Virus record (IMG/VR): IMGVR_UViG_3300044998_000279
Location: 1-23,638 of that record
Direction: 5' to 3' (one strand)
Length of the DNA stretch: 23,638 nt
From: a virus
Part shown: one piece after another, positions 6,540-14,700 of the stretch
Layout: the number at the start of each line of letters is the position of its first letter
Numbering within the stretch: position 1 is the first letter of the stretch
Notes under the pieces: model-generated
Database searches by the model: none
Told to the model about the DNA's origin: nothing
Seen by the model: the letters and a program-made list of their open reading frames with translations, nothing else
Position numbers and translations under genes: made by a program

Positions 6540-7453
6540 GATGGGCTTCTCATCGACCAGGGAATATCTTGCTCGAAGGTTTCTTCAATGAGGTACGACG
6601 ACGCACGGAGCGGGGGCATGTACTGAATCTTCGCCGCAGCCCATTCCTGTTCAAGAAGCGCAAGCGTTGAACCAAATCTGACCCTCACTACTTCAGTGCC
6701 GTATTTCTTGTAACAGAGCCGGAGAATCTTGACCGCTGATCCCAGCTGCGCCAGTCTGAACGGGCAGTTCGTCGTGTCCCCATCTTCCTCCAGCCGTGCG
6801 CCTGGATAGACATAGGGCTTGTTCGCGACAAGGACCCCCGTCAGATTCTCCTGATGGCCGGGGAGATAAGAGAAGTGAAGGGTTACTGAATTGTTGCTCT
6901 CAACCGGAGAATAGCCAGCCCATTCCGCTTCCTGCATGTAGCCGTTGCTCAGGGTCATCTTGACCTTGACGGTCTCGATCTGACCACGGGTAGTCACCCA
7001 TGAACAATCCCCGCCTTCGGGATCATCCATATCATCCACCGGATAGTCAGTCTGATTCTGGACAAAACTGAAGGGGACATTTACTCGCTTCCACATCTCG
7101 GAGAGGGCTTCATTGACGCAGGCCTTTACCTCATCCGGATTGAGTAAGAGATAGACAGCAAACGGGTCGCCGTCGTCCAGGTCAAAGGGGCCACCGTGCA
7201 AAACCATTGTATCCGGCGTCTCCGGTACGGAGAGGGAGAGAATCCTGCTCCACGTATTCCCTGTGGCGCTGGCCTCCCTACTGACGAGGAATGCCTGTTC
7301 GATTCCGTACCTGTCGGGGCTTTTGTTGACGATGTCGAATGAGCGGACCGAATGATTGTCCAGATCAACGCTGTCAGCATTGCCGTAGAGAATCAGGCCC
7401 AGGTTATCGAGAGCCGCTTCTTTAATCTGCCGGAGCGTGATGGATTGAGCCAT
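6533..7453 (-). CDS. Hypothetical virion protein (306 aa), candidate head-tail adaptor
   Basis: No clear family motif is visible. The N-terminus is helical (LRQIKEAALDNLGL). A helical stretch (NPDEVKACVNEALSEMWKRV) follows a beta-rich part, and a second helical segment near residues 235-280 (FRLAQLGSAVKILRLCYKKYG...LALLEQEWAAAKIQYM) resembles the helical bundles of neck adaptors. The central part is beta-rich with acidic loops (YPVDDMDDPEGGD). It lies directly before the propeller-like gene, the place of the T7 gp11-type adaptor, but similarity cannot be shown by eye. The ATG follows the glycosyltransferase gene's stop by 9 nt. Only a weak TAGG precedes it, so translation may depend on the upstream gene. 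Confidence 0.6.
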   Translation of the reverse strand: MAQSITLRQIKEAALDNLGLILYGNADSVDLDNHSVRSFDIVNKSPDRYGIEQAFLVSREASATGNTWSRILSLSVPETPDTMVLHGGPFDLDDGDPFAVYLLLNPDEVKACVNEALSEMWKRVNVPFSFVQNQTDYPVDDMDDPEGGDCSWVTTRGQIETVKVKMTLSNGYMQEAEWAGYSPVESNNSVTLHFSYLPGHQENLTGVLVANKPYVYPGARLEEDGDTTNCPFRLAQLGSAVKILRLCYKKYGTEVVRVRFGSTLALLEQEWAAAKIQYMPPLRASSYLIEETFEQDIPWSMRSPSW

Positions 7454-7462
7454 GCCTAGATT

Positions 7463-8956
7463 CTACAAATCCCCCAGGAGTTTTGCATCCCTGACCGCAA
7501 CCCAATCCTCGTAGGTCGGATGGCCGGAGACCTTCTTGCAGTGAAAACCATTGTCGGCAAACCATTGCAGAAGCTCCTCGGCAGAGCACTGCGAGTTTCG
7601 CCGGAGCTGACGCTCCGAGACCTCGAAGATGATCATCTCGGCCGCTCTGAATACTTCTGGGGACCCCTTAATCACGTTCATTTCCTCCCCTTCGATATCC
7701 ATCTTGATGACGGCAAAGGGTCCCTCTACCAGCTCGCTCAGGACCGCGGTCTGAACCATGGGGAAGTATTCCGTCTCAGGGATAAGATAGGCCTCTCCGT
7801 GATTCCCTTTCAGCCCCTTGGCGGTCAGGCTGAAATTCCCGCTGGTGTTGGAGACTGCAAGGGGAATGACCTGAATCGAGTAGCGATTGGCCTGAGCGGA
7901 GTCATTAAGGTATTCGACTGCCTCCGGATTCGGCTCAATGGCTGTTACCTCTGCACCCTTGCTTGCAGCAAGCAGAGAGAAATAGCCGATGCTGGCACCG
8001 ATGTCCAGGAATCTCTTACCTTTTGTAAGGTGCTTACGGAGAATGCTGGATACGGCTGGCTCCCATTCTCCTGAAGATGCGATCATCGGGGAGATATGGG
8101 TGTCCTCCTGAGAAAGACGGATCAGGAAACCGTCCTTGGCCCGCACGAACCAGGGCTGTTCTGCATACCCAACCTTTTCCATCGTCCCCTTTCGATGCCA
8201 GATGATAACGCCCGGCACAGGGCGCGGTGGCCGAACCGCATCTTCCAGAGTGAAGTCATATAGCCCCCAGTGTCTCAGCCGGACCGTGGGATCGATGTAG
8301 CACTTGAACCCAACATCTCTTGCCCGCTGGCAGAATGACCAATCCTCGGATAGGCGATAGATTTCCCCCGATTCCTTCCTGACTGAGATCGGATCAAAGA
8401 ACGGATAGAAGCGGAGAGAGGACGGATGTTGAATCTCAAGGCCCCCATGCCATTCATCCCGGATTTTCTCGAACACGCGTCGATGTACGGCCATGAAACC
8501 AGTAGCCAGGTACTCGACTTCAGCGGGAGGCTGGCCTTCGGCAAAGACAATTTCCTGCTCCGCCTCGGTGGTAAGCAGCCGTATTGCCAGTTCAGGGGAA
8601 TGGCCTGTCCGCTTCACGTAGGCTCCGCCGATGATGTCGTACTCGTAGGCCTTTTCTGCTATTCGCAGGAGATGCTGAGGATCGAACTCGATATCCGAGT
8701 CGATAGAGACAAATACGTCTGCCCTGGATTCAAGGAAGCCAGACGCGCCGCGATTCCTTGCCCTGATAATCAGCGCGTCGTTGACCACGGGCTGAAATGT
8801 GGCATGAATCCCCATGAGGTCACAGATGTGGACAAGGCCCATCATCGCGTTACTGTGCCCTGCCTCGACCTCTCTCCAGTAAGCGTTGGCAACGTAGATG
8901 CCGCCGCCGTTCTGAGATGCTTCATAAAGACGAGGGTAGGGGTGAGATTCTGCCAT
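7463..8956 (-). CDS. Two-domain glycosyltransferase (GT-A, family 2-like) fused to FkbM-type methyltransferase
   Basis: This 497-aa protein has two enzymes. The N-terminal half is a GT-A glycosyltransferase: SIDSDIEFDP carries the D86-x-D88 metal and sugar-nucleotide motif, YLATGFMAVHRRVF is the acceptor-side stretch, and SEDWSFCQRARDVGF holds the ED pair typical of family 2/Anp1-like enzymes. The C-terminal half, from about residue 300, is an FkbM-like SAM-dependent methyltransferase. It has FLDIGASIGYF as the SAM loop near 316, AIEPNPEAVEYL next, and IKMDIEGEE near 418. The ATG at 8956 has GGAAAGGA about 8 nt upstream. The frame stays open for 52 more codons upstream, but through a stem-loop and into the previous gene. 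It probably adds a sugar and O-methylates it. A virion protein or a host surface glycan are both possible targets. Confidence 0.85.
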   Translation of the reverse strand: MAESHPYPRLYEASQNGGGIYVANAYWREVEAGHSNAMMGLVHICDLMGIHATFQPVVNDALIIRARNRGASGFLESRADVFVSIDSDIEFDPQHLLRIAEKAYEYDIIGGAYVKRTGHSPELAIRLLTTEAEQEIVFAEGQPPAEVEYLATGFMAVHRRVFEKIRDEWHGGLEIQHPSSLRFYPFFDPISVRKESGEIYRLSEDWSFCQRARDVGFKCYIDPTVRLRHWGLYDFTLEDAVRPPRPVPGVIIWHRKGTMEKVGYAEQPWFVRAKDGFLIRLSQEDTHISPMIASSGEWEPAVSSILRKHLTKGKRFLDIGASIGYFSLLAASKGAEVTAIEPNPEAVEYLNDSAQANRYSIQVIPLAVSNTSGNFSLTAKGLKGNHGEAYLIPETEYFPMVQTAVLSELVEGPFAVIKMDIEGEEMNVIKGSPEVFRAAEMIIFEVSERQLRRNSQCSAEELLQWFADNGFHCKKVSGHPTYEDWVAVRDAKLLGDL

Positions 8957-8979
8957 CAAGAACGTCCTTTCCAACAATG

Positions 8980-9011
8980 TGATAGGGGTGCCACAAATGA
9001 CACCCCTATCA
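8980..9011 (-). repeat. Perfect 11-bp inverted repeat (stem-loop) between capsid-associated and glycosyltransferase genes
   Basis: TGATAGGGGTG (8980-8990) and CACCCCTATCA (9001-9011) are perfect complements around a 10-nt loop. On the leftward transcript the stem forms 21 nt after the stop of the 151-aa gene and ends 23 nt before the ATG of the glycosyltransferase gene, just ahead of its ribosome site. No T-run follows on either strand, so it is not a standard intrinsic terminator. A partial terminator, an mRNA-stabilising 3' end for the abundant capsid message, a processing site or a translation control hairpin are all possible. Confidence 0.75.
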
Positions 9012-9032
9012 TACTCCACCCCGCTGGAAGGG

Positions 9033-9488
9033 TTAACTGATTCCGTTTCCTCGCAGACCCGGCGGAAGTCCAATGTCCTGGTTGCCAAGGGCAAAGAGGA
9101 AGTTGAAGTCATCCGTCGTGCTGAGCGTTGAGGAAAGAGTTACGCGACCCCGCCACTGGATGTTGTCCGGATTGTAGTTTTCGGGAACGATGTCCTTCTG
9201 ACAGGGTGCCCATACGGTCTGTTGCGGGACACCGGTGGTTCCCACCCGCAGGGCCGCAACCCCGATGGGGTAATAGGTCGAACCGTTGTCCAGGGACACA
9301 TCGAGAAACGCGTTCAGGGTGCGAGTCCCGAAGTTGGCCGTAGACGCCTCGGTAATCATGACGACGAATCCCTCGCCGACACTGAATCCGGCCCGACCGT
9401 TTTCCATCGCATTCGTCGTGGCCTCGGTGACGCTGCTCACATCGAAAGCGACTTCATTTGTGGTGTTTTCGTAGTCAAGAGCAGGCAT
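9033..9488 (-). CDS. Capsid-associated protein candidate (decoration/head protein), 151 aa
   Basis: This small protein is beta-rich and Thr/Ser/Asn-rich. Stretches such as NAFLDVSLDNGSTYYPIGVAAL and IQWRGRVTLSSTLSTTDDF look like an immunoglobulin-like or jelly-roll sandwich. It has one cysteine and no membrane segment. It starts 13 nt downstream of the capsid stop with AAAGGAG at ideal spacing, one of the strongest ribosome sites here, which suits a protein made in high copy with the capsid. Decoration or cement proteins often sit next to the capsid gene. A head-completion protein is the alternative. No family is recognised, so the role is inferred from position and fold type. Confidence 0.65.
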   Translation of the reverse strand: MPALDYENTTNEVAFDVSSVTEATTNAMENGRAGFSVGEGFVVMITEASTANFGTRTLNAFLDVSLDNGSTYYPIGVAALRVGTTGVPQQTVWAPCQKDIVPENYNPDNIQWRGRVTLSSTLSTTDDFNFLFALGNQDIGLPPGLRGNGIS

Positions 9489-9501
9489 CTGGCTCTCTCC
9501 T

Positions 9502-10557
9502 TTAACTGGTGGTACCAGACAGATTGTAGCCGACGAGCCACGCGGCAGAGCGGCGTTGCCACATGGTCGCAGGGTTCACAACCCATCGAATCTGAATGAC
9601 CCGGTAGTACGGGCTGGTGTCCCGCTCACGGTCCTTGACCATGAGGCCCTGCATCTGCGTCCCCATTGCGTAATCCTTGCCGAAGTGGACGCAGGCAAGA
9701 GGGGTGGTCTTGTCGTAGGCGTTGGCTCCGTTCGCCGTGGACGGCGCGTAGGAGTCGTAGCCGATAACCCAGTTCCCCTTGGTGCCAGCCGACGGGTCAC
9801 TGCCGGACACCGCACCCTCTGGCGTGAAGCCAGCGTCGAGGAACGGCGTCCCGTCGTACATGTAAACCTGGCGGTCGAACTGGTCCCTGTTGTAGTCGAG
9901 CAGCTTCAGTTGGCGAAGAATGGCCCCGAACTGAAGGATGTAGATACTGTTCGAGATGAAACAGAGATTGTTCGTCGCGTCCGGCTTTACCACCGGAGCA
10001 ACCTTTCGCCGAAGGTTGTTCAGGTTGTAAAGGAAGCCGTGAGCCTGGGCGTCCGTGACCGTGCCGGGAGCGAGCACAACTTCTGCTGTGTTGGCGCTGG
10101 CATTGACCACCTGCCCATTGAACCGTGGGTTCGAGTCCAGTTGAGTAAAGAGACCGTCAAACTTGCCGTTGTTACTGACTGCAACGGAGTTGATATAGTC
10201 CTCAACGAGCTGGTAGGCGAACGCCTTGGTCTGCGCATCGATCTGCGCCTGACGCGGGTCCTGGATCATGTTCTTCTGCATGAGAATGACAGGGTCCAGA
10301 GGAATGTCGATGTCATAGATCGACAGCGCATTGGCAACCTGCGCGAAGTCAGCCAGCGCCTCGCTGCCAGCCTGGTTCAGGTTGCGCATCGAGGGGGCCT
10401 TGATGTTGGAGATGTAGGGCACGATCTGCGAGAGCTGATCCTGATTCTCGAACGGAATTCTCTCGTAAACCGGCGATTCATCGACCAGGGTCTTGACCAC
10501 GTATTTCTTCAACGGAGGCATGGTCAGCGCCTGGGTCTGGTGCAGTGTGACAGGCAT
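9502..10557 (-). CDS. Major capsid protein
   Basis: This 351-aa protein has the size and placement of an HK97-fold capsid protein. It lies directly after the scaffold candidate and before a small beta-rich protein. The N-terminal arm (LKKYVVKTLVDESPVYERIPF) is followed by a helical part with QAQIDAQTKAFAYQLVEDYINS, which looks like the long spine helix. A central domain contains a His- and Asn-rich stretch (AHGFLYNLNNLRRKV), and the C-terminal strand is YYRVIQIRWVVNPATMWQRRSAAW. Several viral coat families share this VxxRWG-like ending after an aromatic turn. GAGAGG 6 nt upstream of the ATG gives strong translation, and only 3 nt separate it from the scaffold stop. The family call is by pattern and context rather than a search. 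Confidence 0.75.
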   Translation of the reverse strand: MPVTLHQTQALTMPPLKKYVVKTLVDESPVYERIPFENQDQLSQIVPYISNIKAPSMRNLNQAGSEALADFAQVANALSIYDIDIPLDPVILMQKNMIQDPRQAQIDAQTKAFAYQLVEDYINSVAVSNNGKFDGLFTQLDSNPRFNGQVVNASANTAEVVLAPGTVTDAQAHGFLYNLNNLRRKVAPVVKPDATNNLCFISNSIYILQFGAILRQLKLLDYNRDQFDRQVYMYDGTPFLDAGFTPEGAVSGSDPSAGTKGNWVIGYDSYAPSTANGANAYDKTTPLACVHFGKDYAMGTQMQGLMVKDRERDTSPYYRVIQIRWVVNPATMWQRRSAAWLVGYNLSGTTS

Positions 10558-10560
10558 TGT

Positions 10561-11328
10561 TTACCTCTCAGAATCTCCGTTGTCCCAATCCGCCACGATG
10601 TCGCGCCAGAGAGCATCCTTCAGAGATGCTCCGTCCATACCGGCATAGGGGTCTCCTTCGCCGGTAGAAGGGGGCAACGTGGTCGGAGAGACGCCACGGA
10701 ACTGTTGGCCACGCTGAACATTCTGCATTCCCTTGAGTCGTTCCTGTACGCGCCGCTCAACTTCTTCCTCGGTGAGCAGGCCGGAACTGGCCTTCTGAAT
10801 CCGCATGTTCGTGATGGCCTTGATGTAGGACTTGGTGTCGGAGTAGTTCTCCGGCAGCAGTGATTGTGCTTCCTCCTGGCTAAGAGAGTTGATGAACTCC
10901 TCATCCAGAAGCGTGACAATCATGTCTGCTTCTGCCTGTGCAGCCGCCTCAGCGGTAAGAGTCTCAGCTTCTACTCGACGCTGATTCTCTGCAATCTGCT
11001 GACGCGTCCACTCGGCAATTTCCTCAGCACTGCCGTTTTCCAGCAACTGTTGGAGTTGCGCCTGCTCCCGTTCTGCTCGCACTCGTGCGATGTCAGCCTG
11101 AAGGCGGCGCTGATAGATTGCTTGTTCCTCATCCTCCGAGAGCTGCCTCGTAGTCGATTGGACCTGCTCTACGGCGTCCTCATTCGAGGGGCTGGAAGAT
11201 GCAGGCTCACCTTCGCTATCTCCTTCTGGCTCTGCCTGATCTCCCTCCTCACTGAGAGGAGTTCCAAGCCAGCTATTCGCGATAGCGTCCAGGTCCAGAT
11301 CGATGTCCGCGTGCTGAATCTCGCTCAT
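10561..11328 (-). CDS. Capsid assembly scaffolding protein
   Basis: This 255-aa highly charged protein has an acidic, Ser/Glu/Pro-rich, probably disordered N-terminal third (SEEGDQAEPEGDSEGEP). A long helical or coiled-coil middle follows (residues 68-140, rich in Glu, Gln, Arg and Ala) and then a second helical segment (LTEEEVERRVQERLKGMQNV). It ends with a Gly/Pro hinge and a short C-terminal helix. This layout, immediately upstream of the capsid gene, is typical of tailed-phage scaffolds, which bind capsid protein through the C-terminal helix and leave before or during packaging. No protease motif is visible. No Shine-Dalgarno precedes the ATG. Instead it carries the leader motif shared with the giant gene. 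Confidence 0.75.
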   Translation of the reverse strand: MSEIQHADIDLDLDAIANSWLGTPLSEEGDQAEPEGDSEGEPASSSPSNEDAVEQVQSTTRQLSEDEEQAIYQRRLQADIARVRAEREQAQLQQLLENGSAEEIAEWTRQQIAENQRRVEAETLTAEAAAQAEADMIVTLLDEEFINSLSQEEAQSLLPENYSDTKSYIKAITNMRIQKASSGLLTEEEVERRVQERLKGMQNVQRGQQFRGVSPTTLPPSTGEGDPYAGMDGASLKDALWRDIVADWDNGDSER

Positions 11329-11360
11329 GAAGCGAGGATAAAGTGAAAGTCAGCCACTTG
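11329..11360 (-). promoter_or_regulatory. Shared leader motif, copy 2 (before the scaffold gene)
   Basis: Read leftward, this leader has GCTGAC ending exactly 20 nt before the start codon, then TTAT and CTC in the same relative positions as in the leader of the giant gene at 17827. The two are identical at 18 of 32 positions (CAA-3-GCTGAC-7-TTAT-1-CTC). Both have a TGA in frame with the start and no purine-rich ribosome site. It could be a late promoter, an mRNA processing site or an unusual initiation signal, and chance cannot be excluded with two copies. Confidence 0.35.
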
Positions 11361-11374
11361 TAAATAGTAACCGG

Positions 11375-11716
11375 TTATTCTGTGAGATTGTCCGGCCTGA
11401 CAGCGGGATGGGTAGGTGTGCTGACCGTCCTCTTAGCTGTTACCGGAAGGTGCTTCGGGGCATTCTTCAGCGCGTGCCTGGCGAGCTGCATCGTCCTCTC
11501 ACGCGTCATGCCGGGGCCGGTCTCCCGCCCTCTGTAGAAATCTTCCCACGTCTCATCAGTCCTTTTGCCCGGCATTGAGAACGCAGGAGATGTGTAGACC
11601 CTTCGCGCAGGAGTCTCGCACTTTGCACAGAACAAGGGCTTCGAGGAATCAGACGAATGTCGCCGTACCTCATAGGCTGATTCACACCTGTCACAGATAA
11701 AGCTGTAGAATGGCAT
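11375..11716 (-). CDS. FmdB-family zinc ribbon protein
   Basis: This 113-aa protein opens MPFYSFICDRCESAYEVRR and carries two CxxC pairs, C8/C11 and C30/C33. This is the single-zinc ribbon of the FmdB/CxxC_CxxC_SSSS family. The rest is basic and flexible (RTDETWEDFYRGRETGPGMTRERTMQL, then a Thr/Pro-rich tail). The family is common in phage structural clusters next to head genes, where its role is not established. Nucleic-acid or protein binding is assumed. The ATG overlaps the stop of the giant gene by one base (TAATG), with GGGAG about 9 nt upstream, so the two are translationally coupled. It is the last gene before the scaffold/capsid pair. Confidence 0.8.
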   Translation of the reverse strand: MPFYSFICDRCESAYEVRRHSSDSSKPLFCAKCETPARRVYTSPAFSMPGKRTDETWEDFYRGRETGPGMTRERTMQLARHALKNAPKHLPVTAKRTVSTPTHPAVRPDNLTE

Positions 11717-14700
11717 TAGCGAATTGCTCCCAGTGAAGTGCCGCGCATCTCCCGCGCGAGAATCTTGTTCGTGTCCACGTTCTGCGGTCCGAGCAGTGAG
11801 CGATACCGGATCGGAATTTCACTCTCCATGAATGGATACCAGAGAATCGCATCCTGATTGTTCAACAGGAACTGAATTGCTTCCATGTTCCGGATGGATG
11901 CCGCAAACCTGGAATCCAGCGATGCGCGGTAGGCAAGAGCAGCAATCTCTGCCTGCCTCTTGTTCTGGATTTGGCCCTGCCGCTCAAGGTTGGCAAGGGC
12001 CTGACGGTAAACGATCGCCGGATTGACGTTGATTCCCATGTCCCGATACTGGGCAGCTGTGGCGGAAAGGATGCTCTTGTAAGCATCCAGCAGCTTGCCC
12101 TCAGCATTGCTCAGGCCGATGTATTTAGGCATCCGGTCGAAATAAGTCTCCATGACTTCCCTGGCTCGCTGAAGCTGTTGCACGGCAGGATCGTCAGGCG
12201 TCTGCAATTCCTTGAACTGGGCAACCGTTCGCGGAGAGTAGCGGGAAAGGACTTCCTGCTGTTTCGCCTTGTAGCCATTCCAGTCAATGTCGTTGTCGGG
12301 GATGATGCCCGCTTCGGTCACAATGTCCCGGCTGAGACGCTCCGGCTTGATAGCGTTGTACTCAGCCATGAGGCGGAAAAGCTCTGTTTGGTTTCCGCCA
12401 AGACTTTCAACTTCATCCCTCGGTGTTGCTCCAGCCTTAGCCAGGGCATTCTTCATGGCAAGAGACGTGTCAGCTCTGTCCTCCTGAATAGTGGAATAGG
12501 TCTGGCGGAACTCCTCTGGAGTAATCTGGCCCGACATAAGCCTGGCCGAAGCGCGGCTGATCTCCGCGTCGTAGGCATTATTCATTTCGTCCCACGAGGA
12601 GAAAATCGCTTCGCGAGCTGCCGTAGAAGAGCCAACCCTTCTGCCCAGGTCTGAGGTGTATTCTTCCTCCAGCTTCACGATTTCTGGATTCTCCTCACGG
12701 GCAATCCGCTTCAACATCGAAGGAGCACTCTTCCACGAGATGGGCTCTGCATCTGGGAAGCGGTTCCGCTGCCAGTTCTGGAATGCGGCATCCAACCTCT
12801 CAGACGGCAACGGCATCCTTGGGTTGAGGCCCATGAACTCCATCGCGGACTGAGCGCCAAGACTCAGAGGATTAATGTTCCCTGTGTAGGAATCTTCATT
12901 CAGTTCCCGAACGGTATTGCCGACGAAGATCGGGGAAACCATTTGCAGCGCAGCAACAGCACGGTCTCGCGGTGATTGCACCGGCCTGCCGAGGAAGTCA
13001 TGGCCCCGAATCTGGTCAATGATGCCACCAAGGACGGGGTTGCTGCGTCCTTCAAAGAAGTTCTCGATCGAAGCCAGCCGGTCGGCTAGAGAAAGATTGA
13101 ACTCCCCTGCTCTATTGCCTGCAATGATCTGTGCATACAGCTTCGGAGCCTGATTGCCCCAGCTCAACCCCAGATAGCCGCCGCTCTGCCCAAGAGGGCC
13201 GGTAATCATCCCGCCAGGCTTGCGGGGGTCAAGCGCAGCCCACGAGTCCATTTCCTCTTTGAACTTGTCCGAGGTCCCGGTAATCTCAGCGATGCTTGCG
13301 GCAAAGGCGGTCCTGAACAGCGCTTCCCTCATCAGGAGAGAGGTTGCAAGATACCCCTCAGGGCTGTTCGGATTCCGGAGCATCTTCGAGACAGAATTGA
13401 TAAGGCCACCCCTCGCTCGGAAGAATCCAGGAACGAACAGCAGAGCCGACTCAATCGCCTGCCTGTCCCTGCCGGTAAGCGACTGCGCCCGCGAAAGACC
13501 ACCAAGGGCATTGTTCGCCTGCCTGATGATGGCATTCGAGATTTCCTCCGGCGTTGACTGGAAAAGGTTGGCCTCGCGGTTAAGCCTTTCCAGGGAAGGG
13601 ATGCCGTCAATGAACTCCTTGGACGCCGCCGGTCCGAAGGCGCGGATCATCTGGACATCCGCTTCCAGCGTGTCAATCAGGTTCATCTTGTTGATAGTCT
13701 GCATCCGGTCGAAGGCAATCCTGTCCATCTTGGCCATGAAATTGCCAGCCCGCCGAAGCCCTGGAATCGACTGGAAGATGTTCGCGGTTGGCTCTACGCC
13801 AGTGACGCTTGCGCGGCCAATGCCCATGCCACGGTTCACGCGGTCGATGAGCTTGTTCCTGAACACGGGATCAGCCATGAGAGTCATCCACCCCTCATCA
13901 CTGACCGCGTGGCGGTAATACTGGGAAAACATCTTCGCCGTCGAAGATGGGTTCATTGCCATCCCGATGAGGCCCTGAACTGTAGAGAATGAACCGTCGC
14001 CTGTGATTACGCTGGCCGCAACCCTGTTCATCGCCCTGGCTGCTTTGTCAAAAGCGCCAAAGGTCGGCTTGTTGAGCAGGACTCCACTGAGCTTTTCCCA
14101 ATCCTCTGCATACTCTGGAGACTTCCATTCAGCAGGCTGGATTTTCTGTCCCCGCCGGAGCAGGTTGACTGCATCAGGGTCTTTGAGCCACGTCTTGACC
14201 GTGTCCCACGTCGAGTTTTCATTGATCTTGTTCAGGACATTCGAGGCCTGGGTCAGTCCCCATTCGTTGGCAGGGATGAGCATCTCGGAAAGGGTTGGCA
14301 CCGTTTCCGCTCCATTGATGGCCGTCCTCGCCTGTCGTGTAGGGTCGGTCTCCGCATTGCGGAGAATCTCATAGAGATCAGTAATGTCCGTCCGCTGAGA
14401 CGGCTTCAGGGCAAGGATTCTGCCATCCGGAAGAATGATGCGCCCCTGCGGGGCATAGTGGCGAAACTCCTCTTTGAGTAAGTTCCGGACCAATCCACGG
14501 CTACCTGCAAGCTGCTCGATGGACTGGAGCTGCTTTCTGTAGGAGCCAAGGATATTGCGAAGGCTGGGGTCGAGGTTCAGGAAAAGCTCCTGATTCCGCG
14601 CGGCGAACAGGAAGCTGCCGGAGAGCAGGTCATAAATTTGCTGCTTCGCTGCATCAGGGATACCTTCGAGGTGGCTGCCCCATTCATTTATCGGCCTGGC

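Noticed and set aside
8980-9011. Intrinsic transcription terminator
   Set aside because: The stem is strong but no T-run follows on either strand, so it is listed as a stem-loop only.
8957-9112. An N-terminal extension of 52 codons for the glycosyltransferase gene
   Set aside because: The frame is open, but it runs through the stem-loop and 80 bp into the previous gene. The ATG at 8956 has a proper ribosome site and the extension has no family similarity.
9556-10863. A 435-codon open frame on the plus strand opposite the capsid and scaffold genes
   Set aside because: It is exactly antisense to two well-supported genes with ribosome sites. Its product is Arg/Val/His-rich in the way expected of a GC-rich shadow frame, with no domain or operon partner.
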